NCBI GenBank assembly: GCA_947372535.1
Contig: CANBUA010000262.1
Coordinates: 1 to 6,628 of the forward strand
Source of the DNA: Burkholderiales bacterium
GTDB lineage: Bacteria > Pseudomonadota > Gammaproteobacteria > Burkholderiales > Burkholderiaceae
Direction: 5' to 3'
DNA length: 6,628 nucleotides
Positions 1-5,666 of this stretch are shown here, piece after piece. Under the pieces are notes generated by a model, which saw only the letters and a program-made list of their open reading frames with translations, did not search any database and was not told the origin of the DNA. How positions within the stretch are numbered: position 1 is the stretch's first letter; the number at the start of each line of letters is the position of its first letter. A program made the position numbers and the translations under genes.

Positions 1-518
1 TTGACTTCGCGCTCCGAGATGCGGGACTCCAGCCCCATCATCGACAGTTTGGCGCGCTGCTGCTCCGCTTCATCGGAGCTGCCGTAGGCGCCGGCCTGCA
101 CGTAGTAGATCAACGGATCAGCAGCCGGATCGGTGGACACGGCATCGCCAGAAAGGATGGCGGCCGGGTTGCGCGCCGACGATGCGGCACCGCTGGCGGC
201 CCTGGCCGGCTTGGGCGAGGAGGCGCCGTCGGCGGGATCGGACGCACCCGATTCAGGCGCGGAGGCGATGTCCTCGGCCACCGGCTTGGGCACGGCTTTG
301 GCCTTGGCGGGGTTGGCGCCGTAGAGTGGGGAGTTGGGGTCCCAGTTCTTGTTGTGCTCGGCCTCGGCGGCGTCTTGCTCGGCGGTGCGCTGGGGCACCT
401 TGTCCACGAAGGGCAGCGGCACCTTGGTGACGTACAAGGCCACGGCCAAGGCCAGGCCCAAGCCAATCAGCAGGCCGACGATCATGCCGAGGAAAAAACC
501 TCCGCGTTGGGATTTCAT
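1..518 (-). CDS. SPOR-domain membrane protein, N-terminal part (cut by window edge)
   Basis: The visible 172 residues are a short basic cytoplasmic end (MKSQR), one glycine-rich transmembrane helix at about 8–30, and a Pro/Ala/Ser/Asp-rich periplasmic linker to about residue 135. The start of a SPOR domain follows (IYYVQAGAYGSSDEAEQQ, about 137–154). SPOR domains bind septal peptidoglycan stripped of stem peptides, and FtsN-like proteins with this layout act in cell division or wall remodelling; that role is inferred here. The rest of the domain lies outside the window, so its length cannot be judged. The start is well placed: an AAGGA ribosome-binding site (plus positions 528–532) sits 9 nt upstream. 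The gene begins 27 bp after the argS stop on the same strand, so co-transcription with argS is likely. Family is clear from the anchor-linker-SPOR architecture; the exact orthologue is not. Confidence 0.88.
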   Translation of the reverse strand, partial: MKSQRGGFFLGMIVGLLIGLGLALAVALYVTKVPLPFVDKVPQRTAEQDAAEAEHNKNWDPNSPLYGANPAKAKAVPKPVAEDIASAPESGASDPADGASSPKPARAASGAASSARNPAAILSGDAVSTDPAADPLIYYVQAGAYGSSDEAEQQRAKLSMMGLESRISEREV

Positions 519-527
519 GGGGACGGG

Positions 528-532
528 TCCTT
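528..532 (-). promoter_or_regulatory. Ribosome-binding site of the SPOR gene
   Basis: The minus strand reads AAGGA with a 9-nt spacer to the ATG at 518. It lies inside the 27-bp gap after argS, where there is no room for a terminator plus promoter. It supports translation of the SPOR gene from the argS transcript. Confidence 0.6.
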
Positions 533-545
533 TGGAAGGCATGGG

Positions 546-2258
546 TTACATCTTTTCGGGCGCGCTCACGCCCAGCAAGGACAGGCCGTTGCGCAGCACC
601 TGGGCGGTGGCGGCCAGCAGGGACATGCGCGCGCGGCTGAGTTCGACATCATCGACCAGGAAACGTTCCGCAGCGTAGTAGCTGTGGAAGGCGCCGGCCA
701 GGTCGCGCAAGTAGAAGGCCACGTCGTGCGGCGCCAGGCCCAGGGCGGCCTGGGTGAGCATGTCGGGGTATTGGGCCAGCTTGCTCATCAGCGTCAATTC
801 GGTGTCGGCAGTGAGCAAGGCGGCGTTGGCAGCGTTCAAGGTGCTCAGGTCGCCACCCTTGTCAGCCACCCAGTCGCGCAACACCTTGCTCATGCGGGCA
901 TGGGCGTACTGGACGTAGAACACCGGGTTCTCGTCGTTGGTCTTGAGCGCCAGGTCGACATCGAAGGTGAACTCGGTGTCGGCCTTGCGGCTGATCAGGA
1001 AGAAGCGGACGGCGTCCTTGCTGGTCCACTCGATGAGGTCGCGCAGCGTGACGTAGCTGCCGGCGCGCTTGGAAATCTTGACTTCCTCGCCGTTCTTCAT
1101 CACGGTGACCATCTTGTGCAGGACATAGTCGGGCCAGCCCAGGGGGATGCCGACGCCAGCCGCTTGCAGACCGGCGCGCACACGGGCGATGGTGCCGTGG
1201 TGGTCGGAGCCCTGGATGTTGACGACCTGCTCGAAGCCGCGCTCCCACTTGGCGATGTGATAGGCCACATCCGGCACGAAGTAGGTGTAGCCCCCGTCGG
1301 ACTTGCGCATCACGCGGTCTTTGTCGTCACCGTAATCGGTGCTGCGCAGCCACAGGGCGCCGCCCTCTTCGAAGGTCTTGCCGGCGTCCTTGAGCTTTTG
1401 CACCGCCGCCTCGACGCGGCCGGAGGTGTAGAGGCTGGACTCGAGGTAGTAGTTGTCGAAGCGCACGCCAAAGGCTTGCAAATCCAGATCTTGCTCGTGG
1501 CGCAGGTAGGCCACGGCGAACTGGCGGATGCTGTCACGGTCTTCGGGATCGCCGCTGGCGGTGAACTCGCGGTCGTCGGCCTTGACGGTTTTCTTGGCCA
1601 GAAAGTCGGCGGCGATGTCGGCGATGTAGTCGCCGTTGTAGAACTTCTTGCTCTCCGGATTCTCAGGATCGGTGGGCCAGCACTCATCGCCGGGCTTGAA
1701 GCCCTTGATGCGCAGCTGCGTGCTGTGGGTGAGCGTGTCGATCTGCACGCCGGCATCGTTGTAATAGAACTCGCGCGTGACCTGCTGGCCTTGTGTCTCG
1801 AACAGGTTGCACAGGGCATCGCCGAGGGCGCCCTGGCGACCATGGCCCACGTGCAGCGGGCCGGTGGGGTTGGCCGAGACGAACTCGGCCAGCACCTTGC
1901 GTGCTTGTGCGGGCTGGAAGCCGAAGCGCTCGGCCTGGGCCAGCACCTCGCCCACCACGGCCTGCTTGGCCTCGGGCTTGAGGCGCAGGTTGATGAAGCC
2001 CGGGCCTGCGATCTCGACGCTGCTCACCCAGCGCTGCACGGCGGGCTGGGCCTGGAGGGCATCGGCCAAGGCCTGGCCCAGCTCTCGGGGATTTTTCTTG
2101 AGCGCCTTGGCCAATTGCATGGCGGCGGTCACGGCCAGGTCGCCGTGGGCGGCCTGTTTGGGGGCTTCGAAGACGGGGGCGGCGGCCGGCGCATCAGGCG
2201 CCACGGCATGCAGGGCTTGACCGAGGGCCGCCAGGAGTTCACGCTTGACTTGGATCAT
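546..2258 (-). CDS. argS: Arginyl-tRNA synthetase
   Basis: This class I aminoacyl-tRNA synthetase charges tRNA-Arg with arginine using ATP, in the cytosol. The 570-residue protein is full length for the family. An N-terminal tRNA-recognition domain occupies about 1–110 (GPGFINLRL near 85–93). The catalytic Rossmann fold begins with [14 protein letters not shown] (128–141), where HVGH at 136–139 is the HIGH signature. The second ATP-binding loop is the KMSKS-like KISKRAG at 394–400. ArgS enzymes often deviate from KMSKS here, so this is not a defect. The anticodon-binding DALR domain runs from about 445 ([12 protein letters not shown]) to the end. The start ATG at 2258 gives the usual family N-terminus (MIQVKRELL), although no strong ribosome-binding site precedes it. 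It is divergent from the kinase gene and followed after 27 bp by the SPOR gene. No frameshift or missing motif is seen. Confidence 0.98.
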   Translation of the reverse strand: MIQVKRELLAALGQALHAVAPDAPAAAPVFEAPKQAAHGDLAVTAAMQLAKALKKNPRELGQALADALQAQPAVQRWVSSVEIAGPGFINLRLKPEAKQAVVGEVLAQAERFGFQPAQARKVLAEFVSANPTGPLHVGHGRQGALGDALCNLFETQGQQVTREFYYNDAGVQIDTLTHSTQLRIKGFKPGDECWPTDPENPESKKFYNGDYIADIAADFLAKKTVKADDREFTASGDPEDRDSIRQFAVAYLRHEQDLDLQAFGVRFDNYYLESSLYTSGRVEAAVQKLKDAGKTFEEGGALWLRSTDYGDDKDRVMRKSDGGYTYFVPDVAYHIAKWERGFEQVVNIQGSDHHGTIARVRAGLQAAGVGIPLGWPDYVLHKMVTVMKNGEEVKISKRAGSYVTLRDLIEWTSKDAVRFFLISRKADTEFTFDVDLALKTNDENPVFYVQYAHARMSKVLRDWVADKGGDLSTLNAANAALLTADTELTLMSKLAQYPDMLTQAALGLAPHDVAFYLRDLAGAFHSYYAAERFLVDDVELSRARMSLLAATAQVLRNGLSLLGVSAPEKM

Positions 2259-2396
2259 CCCGGGATTCTACGGGGTGACCAAGATGCGGCGCGCGGCTGG
2301 GTGAAGCGTCGAACTGCCGCGCAGGGCGCACCCTTTTCGCCCGCTGAAAACCACGCCTTGCGTGAAAAGATCCCGGTATGCAGCAGCAGGCCCGCC
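2259..2396. other. Divergent spacer between argS and the kinase gene
   Basis: This 138-bp spacer must hold the promoters for argS (minus) and the kinase (plus), but I find no convincing -35/-10 pair on either strand. It contains a 7-bp inverted repeat (GCGCGGC at 2291–2297, GCCGCGC at 2316–2322, 18-nt loop). In such GC-rich sequence that could be chance. A weak AGG at 2388–2390 lies 6 nt before the kinase start. Confidence 0.5.
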
Positions 2397-3728
2397 ATGA
2401 TCGACATCGACACCTCTGAAGGCCAGATCGGCAAGTACCAGGTGATGCGTCGCCTGGGCGAAGGTGCGACCAGCGAGGTCTTCCTGTGCCGGGATGAGTT
2501 CTTCCAGCGCAATGTGGCGCTCAAACGGGTGCGCTCGGCCGCCTTGCTCGATGCCGTCGATGGGCCGGTGTATGCGCGCTTTTTCGCGGCCGAGGCGGCC
2601 CTGGTGGGGCGATTGCAGCACCCGAACGTGGTGCAGATCTTCGACGCGGTGGCCGACCCGGTGGCGCCTTACCTGGTCATGGAGTACGTGCCGGGGACCA
2701 CGCTCAAAAGCTTTTGCCGCTCCGACCAGTTGTTGCCGCTGGAGCTGATCGTCGAAATCGGCTTCAAGCTGGCGATGGCGCTGGGCTATGTGTTCCGCGA
2801 AGGCTTGATCCACCGCGACGTCAAACCGGCCAACATCCTGGCCATCACCAATGAGCAAGGCCTGGTGACCGACGTCAAGATCACCGATTTTGGCAGCGTG
2901 CTCAACCTGACGGCCGAAGCCACGCAGATCCACCAGGTCGGCTCGCTGGCCTACATGTCGCCGGAACAGCTTGATGGCGAGGTGCTCGATTGCCGCACCG
3001 ACATCTACTCACTGGGCGCCGTGCTCTACCACCTGATCGCCGGGCGGCCGCCTTTCGAGGCGGGCTCGCAGGCCGTGCTGATGAACCAGATCTACAACCA
3101 GGAGCCCGCCCCGCTGCGCGGCCTGCGCGCGGGGGTGAACCAAGCGGTCGATGAGGTCATCCTCAAGGCGCTGGCCAAGCGCCCGCAGGACCGTTATCCC
3201 AACTGGGATGCCTTTGCCCAGGCGCTGTCGGACCTGATCGCCAGCCGCAAGGTGCCGCGCGGGCAGTTGCAGGGCGTGCTGGATTCGGAGCGCTTCAACC
3301 TGCTGCGCTCGCTGGATTTTTTCACCAGTTTTGGCGATGTGGAGCTGTGGGAAGTGGTGCATCGCGCCAAGTGGCAGCGCTTCAACTTTGGGCACCCGCT
3401 GTACCGGCGCGGCGAAGAGGGGCGCAGCTTCCACATCATGGCGCAAGGCAGCGTGGAGGTTTTCCGCGATGGCAAGCGCGTGGCACTGCTGGGCGCGGGC
3501 ACCTCGGTGGGCGAGATGGCCTACCTGGCGCCCAGCCCCGAACTGCGCCGCCACAGCACCGATGTGATCGTGTCGGAACCGGCCACCACCATCTCGTTCA
3601 CGCCGGACTCGATGGGACAGTTGAGCCCCAACACGCGGCACCTGTTCGACGAGGCCTTCATCCGCGTGCTGGTACGGCGTCTGCATGCGGCGCATGAAGC
3701 GCTGGCGCATCCACGGCGGATCATGTAG
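2397..3728 (+). CDS. Ser/Thr protein kinase with C-terminal cyclic-nucleotide-binding-like domain
   Basis: The 443-residue cytosolic protein has no membrane segment. The eukaryote-like kinase domain spans about 12–283. It shows a glycine loop GEGATSEV (21–28), the ATP lysine in VALK (K43), a probable helix-C glutamate (E66), the catalytic loop HRDVKPAN (139–146; D141, N146), DFG (164–166), YMSPE (186–190) and DIYSLG (202–207). All core catalytic residues are present, so it should be active. Activation-loop Thr172, Thr176 and Ser183 are possible phosphosites. After a linker, residues about 304–435 resemble a CNB/Crp-type sensor domain (FGHPLYRRGEEGRSFHIMAQG, then GEMAYL at 372–377), suggesting ligand-controlled kinase activity. 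The normal phosphate-binding arginine position appears to be His386. The ATG at 2397 is chosen because the kinase fold begins just after it and the in-frame sequence upstream is antisense to argS. Substrate and ligand are unknown. The 3' end overlaps the PEP-CTERM gene. Confidence 0.93.
   Translation: MIDIDTSEGQIGKYQVMRRLGEGATSEVFLCRDEFFQRNVALKRVRSAALLDAVDGPVYARFFAAEAALVGRLQHPNVVQIFDAVADPVAPYLVMEYVPGTTLKSFCRSDQLLPLELIVEIGFKLAMALGYVFREGLIHRDVKPANILAITNEQGLVTDVKITDFGSVLNLTAEATQIHQVGSLAYMSPEQLDGEVLDCRTDIYSLGAVLYHLIAGRPPFEAGSQAVLMNQIYNQEPAPLRGLRAGVNQAVDEVILKALAKRPQDRYPNWDAFAQALSDLIASRKVPRGQLQGVLDSERFNLLRSLDFFTSFGDVELWEVVHRAKWQRFNFGHPLYRRGEEGRSFHIMAQGSVEVFRDGKRVALLGAGTSVGEMAYLAPSPELRRHSTDVIVSEPATTISFTPDSMGQLSPNTRHLFDEAFIRVLVRRLHAAHEALAHPRRIM
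3721..3728. other. Eight-base overlap of convergent coding ends
   Basis: The sequence TCATGTAG contains the kinase stop TAG (3726–3728) on the plus strand. It also contains the PEP-CTERM stop TGA, read from TCA (3721–3723), on the minus strand. The two genes therefore share 8 bp, and there is no intergenic space for a dedicated terminator. Confidence 0.9.
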
Positions 3729-4581
3729 CCCGCCATGCGGATGCGGGCCAGCGTGGGCCTCGGCGCCGCGCCGCCAACCAACCGGCGATGGGCAGCCCCG
3801 CCAACATCATGGCCAGTGCTTCCGATTCTGGCACCGCCACCACTTGGGCCTGGATGGTGATCCGGCTCAGTTCGATGGAAGCCTCGCCAAGGTCCGTTTC
3901 CTGGTGGTACTGCGGAAAACCGATGTACACCGGCTCGTCGCGGTAGTAGCAGATGGACGGGTCATCGGCCTCGCAGTAGTCGAGCACCCGGTCGTAGTGG
4001 TCCAGGATCAGGTCGACACCATCGAACACCTGGATGGTGTCGAGGTTGGCCGTGGCGCTGAGGCCGCCCTGGATCTGGGGCGCCGATGGCCCGTCGATCA
4101 CTCCACTGACTGTGAAGGCGCCGCCGCCGCTGCCCGTGGCGCTCGGCAAGGTGGCACCCGGCCCCCACCCCTCGACCGAGCCCGGCGACTCGATGTTATG
4201 AAAGCCCGAATAGCTGATGGTGTAGGCCGTGATGGCATAACCCGACCGTGGCGTGAAATTGAACAAGGCGTTGAAAGTGGCCGTGCGCGTCTCGGGGCCG
4301 TAGTTGACGTAGCTGGAGGCCAACGCCGACATGAAGCCGTTGAAATCGACCTGGACACCATTGCCCACCTGGTTGAAGGACAGCGAAGATGGCGCGATGT
4401 CTTGGGCGCCGCCATAGGCGCTGTCTCGCCAGAAGGAGAAGCCGTCGGTGTCGAAATCGATGGTCACTTGGGGGGCCACGTACTGAACGACCTCGGCCTG
4501 AGCGGCCACGGCGACGAGCAAAGCCAGGGCCGCCGTCATGTCTGATCGCACCAGGGTCGCGGCATTGGAAGGAATGCGCAT
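3721..4581 (-). CDS. PEP-CTERM sorting-signal exported protein of unknown function
   Basis: A 286-residue protein with an N-terminal signal peptide (hydrophobic stretch at 16–29, cleavage likely after AAQA near residue 29). The mature region is Gly/Ser/Tyr/Asp-rich and beta-type, and the C-terminus has a PEP-CTERM layout: V-P-E-S at 250–253, a hydrophobic helix (about 256–271) and the basic cluster ARRR (271–274). In PEP-CTERM/exosortase systems this tail sends proteins to the cell surface, and such proteins are common in biofilm- and exopolysaccharide-forming Betaproteobacteria. Two features are odd: the second proline of the canonical PEP is serine, and 12 residues follow the arginines although most family members end close to them. 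One cysteine pair (203, 211) could form a disulfide. I recognise no enzymatic domain. ATG 4581 is used; Met15 is a possible internal start that would shorten the signal peptide n-region. No exosortase gene is in the window. Confidence 0.85.
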   Translation of the reverse strand: MRIPSNAATLVRSDMTAALALLVAVAAQAEVVQYVAPQVTIDFDTDGFSFWRDSAYGGAQDIAPSSLSFNQVGNGVQVDFNGFMSALASSYVNYGPETRTATFNALFNFTPRSGYAITAYTISYSGFHNIESPGSVEGWGPGATLPSATGSGGGAFTVSGVIDGPSAPQIQGGLSATANLDTIQVFDGVDLILDHYDRVLDYCEADDPSICYYRDEPVYIGFPQYHQETDLGEASIELSRITIQAQVVAVPESEALAMMLAGLPIAGWLAARRRGPRWPASAWRAT

Positions 4582-4607
4582 GGGGCCCGCCTGTGGTTTG
4601 TTGAATG

Positions 4608-4636
4608 ATTTTGCAGGCTACAGGAGCTGGCGCCAA
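4608..4636 (-). promoter_or_regulatory. Candidate sigma-70 promoter of the PEP-CTERM gene
   Basis: The minus strand reads TTGGCG (plus 4631–4636) as a -35 hexamer and CAAAAT (plus 4608–4613) as a -10 hexamer, separated by exactly 17 bp. Each matches the consensus at 4 of 6 positions. Transcription would begin near 4600, giving a leader of about 20 nt before the ATG at 4581. The -35 lies within one arm of the inverted repeat at 4624–4664, so a protein bound there would block this promoter. Confidence 0.45.
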
Positions 4637-4664
4637 GCACCCATCCCTAGCTTGGTGCCGGCTC
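4624..4664. repeat. 15-bp inverted repeat, operator-like or RNA hairpin
   Basis: The left arm GAGCTGGCGCCAAGC (4624–4638) and right arm GCTTGGTGCCGGCTC (4650–4664) pair over 15 positions, 13 Watson–Crick and two G·T, around an 11-nt loop. No T-tract follows on either strand, so an intrinsic terminator is unlikely. The two non-canonical pairs are G·U in plus-strand RNA but A·C mismatches in minus-strand RNA, so any RNA hairpin would be stronger on the plus strand. Its overlap with the candidate -35 favours a DNA-binding site. Confidence 0.7.
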
Positions 4665-4801
4665 AAGCTCTCCCCGCCTTCCCGGGCATGTCGTCCGATC
4701 ACCACGCTTGGCGCGTTAAAGCACTGGCGGACGCCGCCCGCGCCGCCTAGACTGGCTCGCCGACCTCCGGTCGTCGCCCCACCCCTCAGACCCCACGATT
4801 G

Positions 4802-4806
4802 AAGGA
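4802..4806 (+). promoter_or_regulatory. Ribosome-binding site deciding the PsiF-like start
   Basis: AAGGA ends 7 nt before the ATG at 4814. It lies only 1 nt before the ATG at 4808 and inside the reading frame of the TTG at 4799. The spacing therefore selects 4814 among three in-frame start codons. Confidence 0.65.
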
Positions 4807-4813
4807 CATGACC

Positions 4814-5077
4814 ATGCGTTTGCTGATCGCCTCCCTGCTGCTGGCCCTGACGGCCGGCCTGGCCCACGCGGCCGATGCCACTTGTGAAAGCAAGGCGGCC
4901 GAGAAGAAGCTGGCCGGTGCGGCCAAGAACAGCTTCGTCAAGAAGTGCACGAAGGATGCTGGCCTCACGGCTTGCGCCACCACCGCCGCCGAGAAGAAGC
5001 TGGCTGGCGCGGCCAAGAACAGCTTCATCAAGAAGTGTGAGAAGGACGCTGCCGCAGCGCCGGCCGCATCCAAGTAA
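4814..5077 (+). CDS. Small secreted protein with two PsiF-like repeats
   Basis: The 87-residue product starts with a clear signal peptide (MRLLIASLLLALTAGLAHA, cleavage about residue 19). The mature part of about 68 residues is almost entirely two tandem 30-residue units. Each has the form C-x5-A-E-K-K-L-A-G-A-A-K-N-S-F-x-K-K-C-x-K-D-A. Cysteines fall at 24 and 45 in the first unit and 54 and 75 in the second, always 21 apart. This spacing and the K-L-x-G…F…C pattern resemble the PsiF repeat named after the phosphate-starvation-inducible E. coli PsiF, whose molecular role is unknown. Here it is probably a periplasmic, basic, disulfide-containing protein. A short Ala/Pro tail ends it. In-frame TTG 4799 and ATG 4808 are alternative starts, disfavoured by ribosome-binding-site spacing. 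No Pho box was recognised upstream, so phosphate control is untested. A hairpin follows the gene. Confidence 0.85.
   Translation: MRLLIASLLLALTAGLAHAADATCESKAAEKKLAGAAKNSFVKKCTKDAGLTACATTAAEKKLAGAAKNSFIKKCEKDAAAAPAASK
4901..5050 (+). repeat. Tandem intragenic duplication, 90-bp period
   Basis: The 60-bp block 4901–4960 recurs at 4991–5050, with 53 of 60 bases identical by eye. Three of the seven differences cluster at 4948–4950 versus 5038–5040 (CAC to TGA, in codon positions 3, 1 and 2), giving the Cys-Thr to Cys-Glu change. The period is exactly 30 codons, so the duplication preserves the frame and creates the two PsiF-like units. Confidence 0.85.
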
Positions 5078-5093
5078 GCCCGTCAGGCATCAA

Positions 5094-5118
5094 GGGACGC
5101 GCGCTTTCAGCGCGTCCC
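5094..5118. terminator. Hairpin between convergent PsiF-like and DUF2214 genes
   Basis: GGGACGCGC (5094–5102) pairs perfectly with GCGCGTCCC (5110–5118) around a 7-nt loop. It starts 16 bp after the PsiF-like stop. It overlaps the last codons of the DUF2214 gene, whose stop codon (5107–5109) lies in the loop. Neither strand has a run of T after the stem, so termination may be inefficient or factor-assisted. It could also protect both 3' ends. Confidence 0.6.
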
Positions 5119-5562
5119 CACACCCCGGGCCAGCATCACGGCCAACAGCGGCACGATCACCAGCAGGTGGGCCTGGATCAAAATCCAGCGGCGCACGCTG
5201 CGGACCTCATCGTTGGAGGGCAGCACCTGCGTGGCCTCCAGTTGGCGGCGCCAGCGCATGAAATGCAGCGTCGGCTTGATCGACATCAGGCCAATGACCA
5301 CAAACAGCGTCACCTTGACGTGCAGCAAAGGCTGGTGCCAATACCAGCCCACCCCTTTGACACCCCACACCGTGCGAGCGACCCCGGTCAGCAGCACCGC
5401 CACGGCCGCGACCATGTAGAGCATGTCCACGCGGCTCAGGCGCCGCACCACGGCGGCATTGATCCATTCAGGGCGGCACAAGGCCGCTTCGCTGGTGAGG
5501 AAAACCACCAAGGTCAGGATGGCGACGAAGTGCGCATAGGCCAGCAGCGATTCGATGAGCAT
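5107..5562 (-). CDS. DUF2214 family inner-membrane protein
   Basis: A 151-residue protein with four predicted transmembrane helices at about 5–25, 45–66, 80–97 and 126–146, joined by short loops. A charged cytoplasmic or periplasmic segment RWRRQLEATQVLPSNDEVRSVRR lies between helices 3 and 4 (only its general position, 103–125, is certain). Length and pattern fit the DUF2214 family, whose function is not known. Histidines lie in or at the edge of helix 1 (H11), helix 3 (H81) and helix 4 (H132), plus H76 and H100. Membrane histidines of this kind can ligate heme or metal, but that is speculation here. The start has a GGAGG ribosome-binding site (plus 5574–5578) with a longish 11-nt spacer. 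It follows the terminator of the ComEA-like gene, so it probably has its own promoter, which I could not identify. It converges on the PsiF-like gene. Confidence 0.85.
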   Translation of the reverse strand: MLIESLLAYAHFVAILTLVVFLTSEAALCRPEWINAAVVRRLSRVDMLYMVAAVAVLLTGVARTVWGVKGVGWYWHQPLLHVKVTLFVVIGLMSIKPTLHFMRWRRQLEATQVLPSNDEVRSVRRWILIQAHLLVIVPLLAVMLARGVGTR

Positions 5563-5601
5563 GGGTGGGCAAACCTCCAGGAAATTGAATGACCCACGGC
5601 A

Positions 5602-5626
5602 AAACGCCCGGACTGGCCGGGCGTTT
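5602..5626 (-). terminator. Intrinsic terminator of the ComEA-like gene
   Basis: On the minus strand a GC-rich stem (CGCCCGG/CCGGGCG, plus 5605–5611 and 5617–5623) with a 5-nt loop is extended by three A–T pairs and runs into TTTT. It lies about 40 bp past the ComEA-like stop at 5667. The plus strand also has three T after the stem, so it may act weakly in both directions. Confidence 0.8.
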
Positions 5627-5666
5627 GCAGATCGTCAAGGATCAGGCCTCGGGCGAGGCCATTACA

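Larger units (their letters stand above)
4582..4813. other. Divergent regulatory spacer between the PEP-CTERM and PsiF-like genes
   Basis: This 232-bp spacer holds the probable control regions of two divergent genes. Towards the PEP-CTERM gene there is a sigma-70-like promoter candidate overlapped by a strong inverted repeat. A third related half-site, GCTTGGCGC, lies at 4706–4714. Towards the PsiF-like gene the only -10-like hexamer I see is TAGACT (4748–4753), without a good -35. A small 5-bp hairpin, CGACC/GGTCG, lies at 4761–4773. Confidence 0.55.

Noticed and set aside
2291..2322. A 7-bp inverted repeat between argS and the kinase gene as an operator.
   Set aside because: It consists only of G and C in a GC-rich stretch with an 18-nt loop, and no promoter element is linked to it.
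354..2396. A very long open frame upstream of the kinase, in the same frame and antisense to all of argS (would give a protein of over 1,100 residues).
   Set aside because: The argS strand has full family motifs and length. The antisense translation is Gly/Ala/Val/His-rich with no domain I recognise. In GC-rich genomes the frame opposite a strongly biased gene often lacks stops.
2268..2933. Minus-strand open frame of 221 codons crossing the argS–kinase spacer and the kinase N-lobe.
   Set aside because: It is antisense to the conserved kinase motifs; its translation shows no family resemblance.
3685..4545. Plus-strand open frame of 286 codons opposite the PEP-CTERM gene.
   Set aside because: The minus frame has a signal peptide and a C-terminal sorting layout; the plus frame has neither, and no ribosome-binding site. 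It is a shadow.
4600..4720. A sigma-54 promoter upstream of the PEP-CTERM gene, as described for some PEP-CTERM genes.
   Set aside because: No GG-N10-GC pair with acceptable flanks was found. The nearest plus-strand candidate, near TGGCGCGTTAAAGCA, has 9 bp between GG and GC.
4799..4813. TTG at 4799 or ATG at 4808 as start of the PsiF-like gene.
   Set aside because: The AAGGA site would lie within or directly against these starts. ATG 4814 has correct spacing and gives a clean signal peptide.
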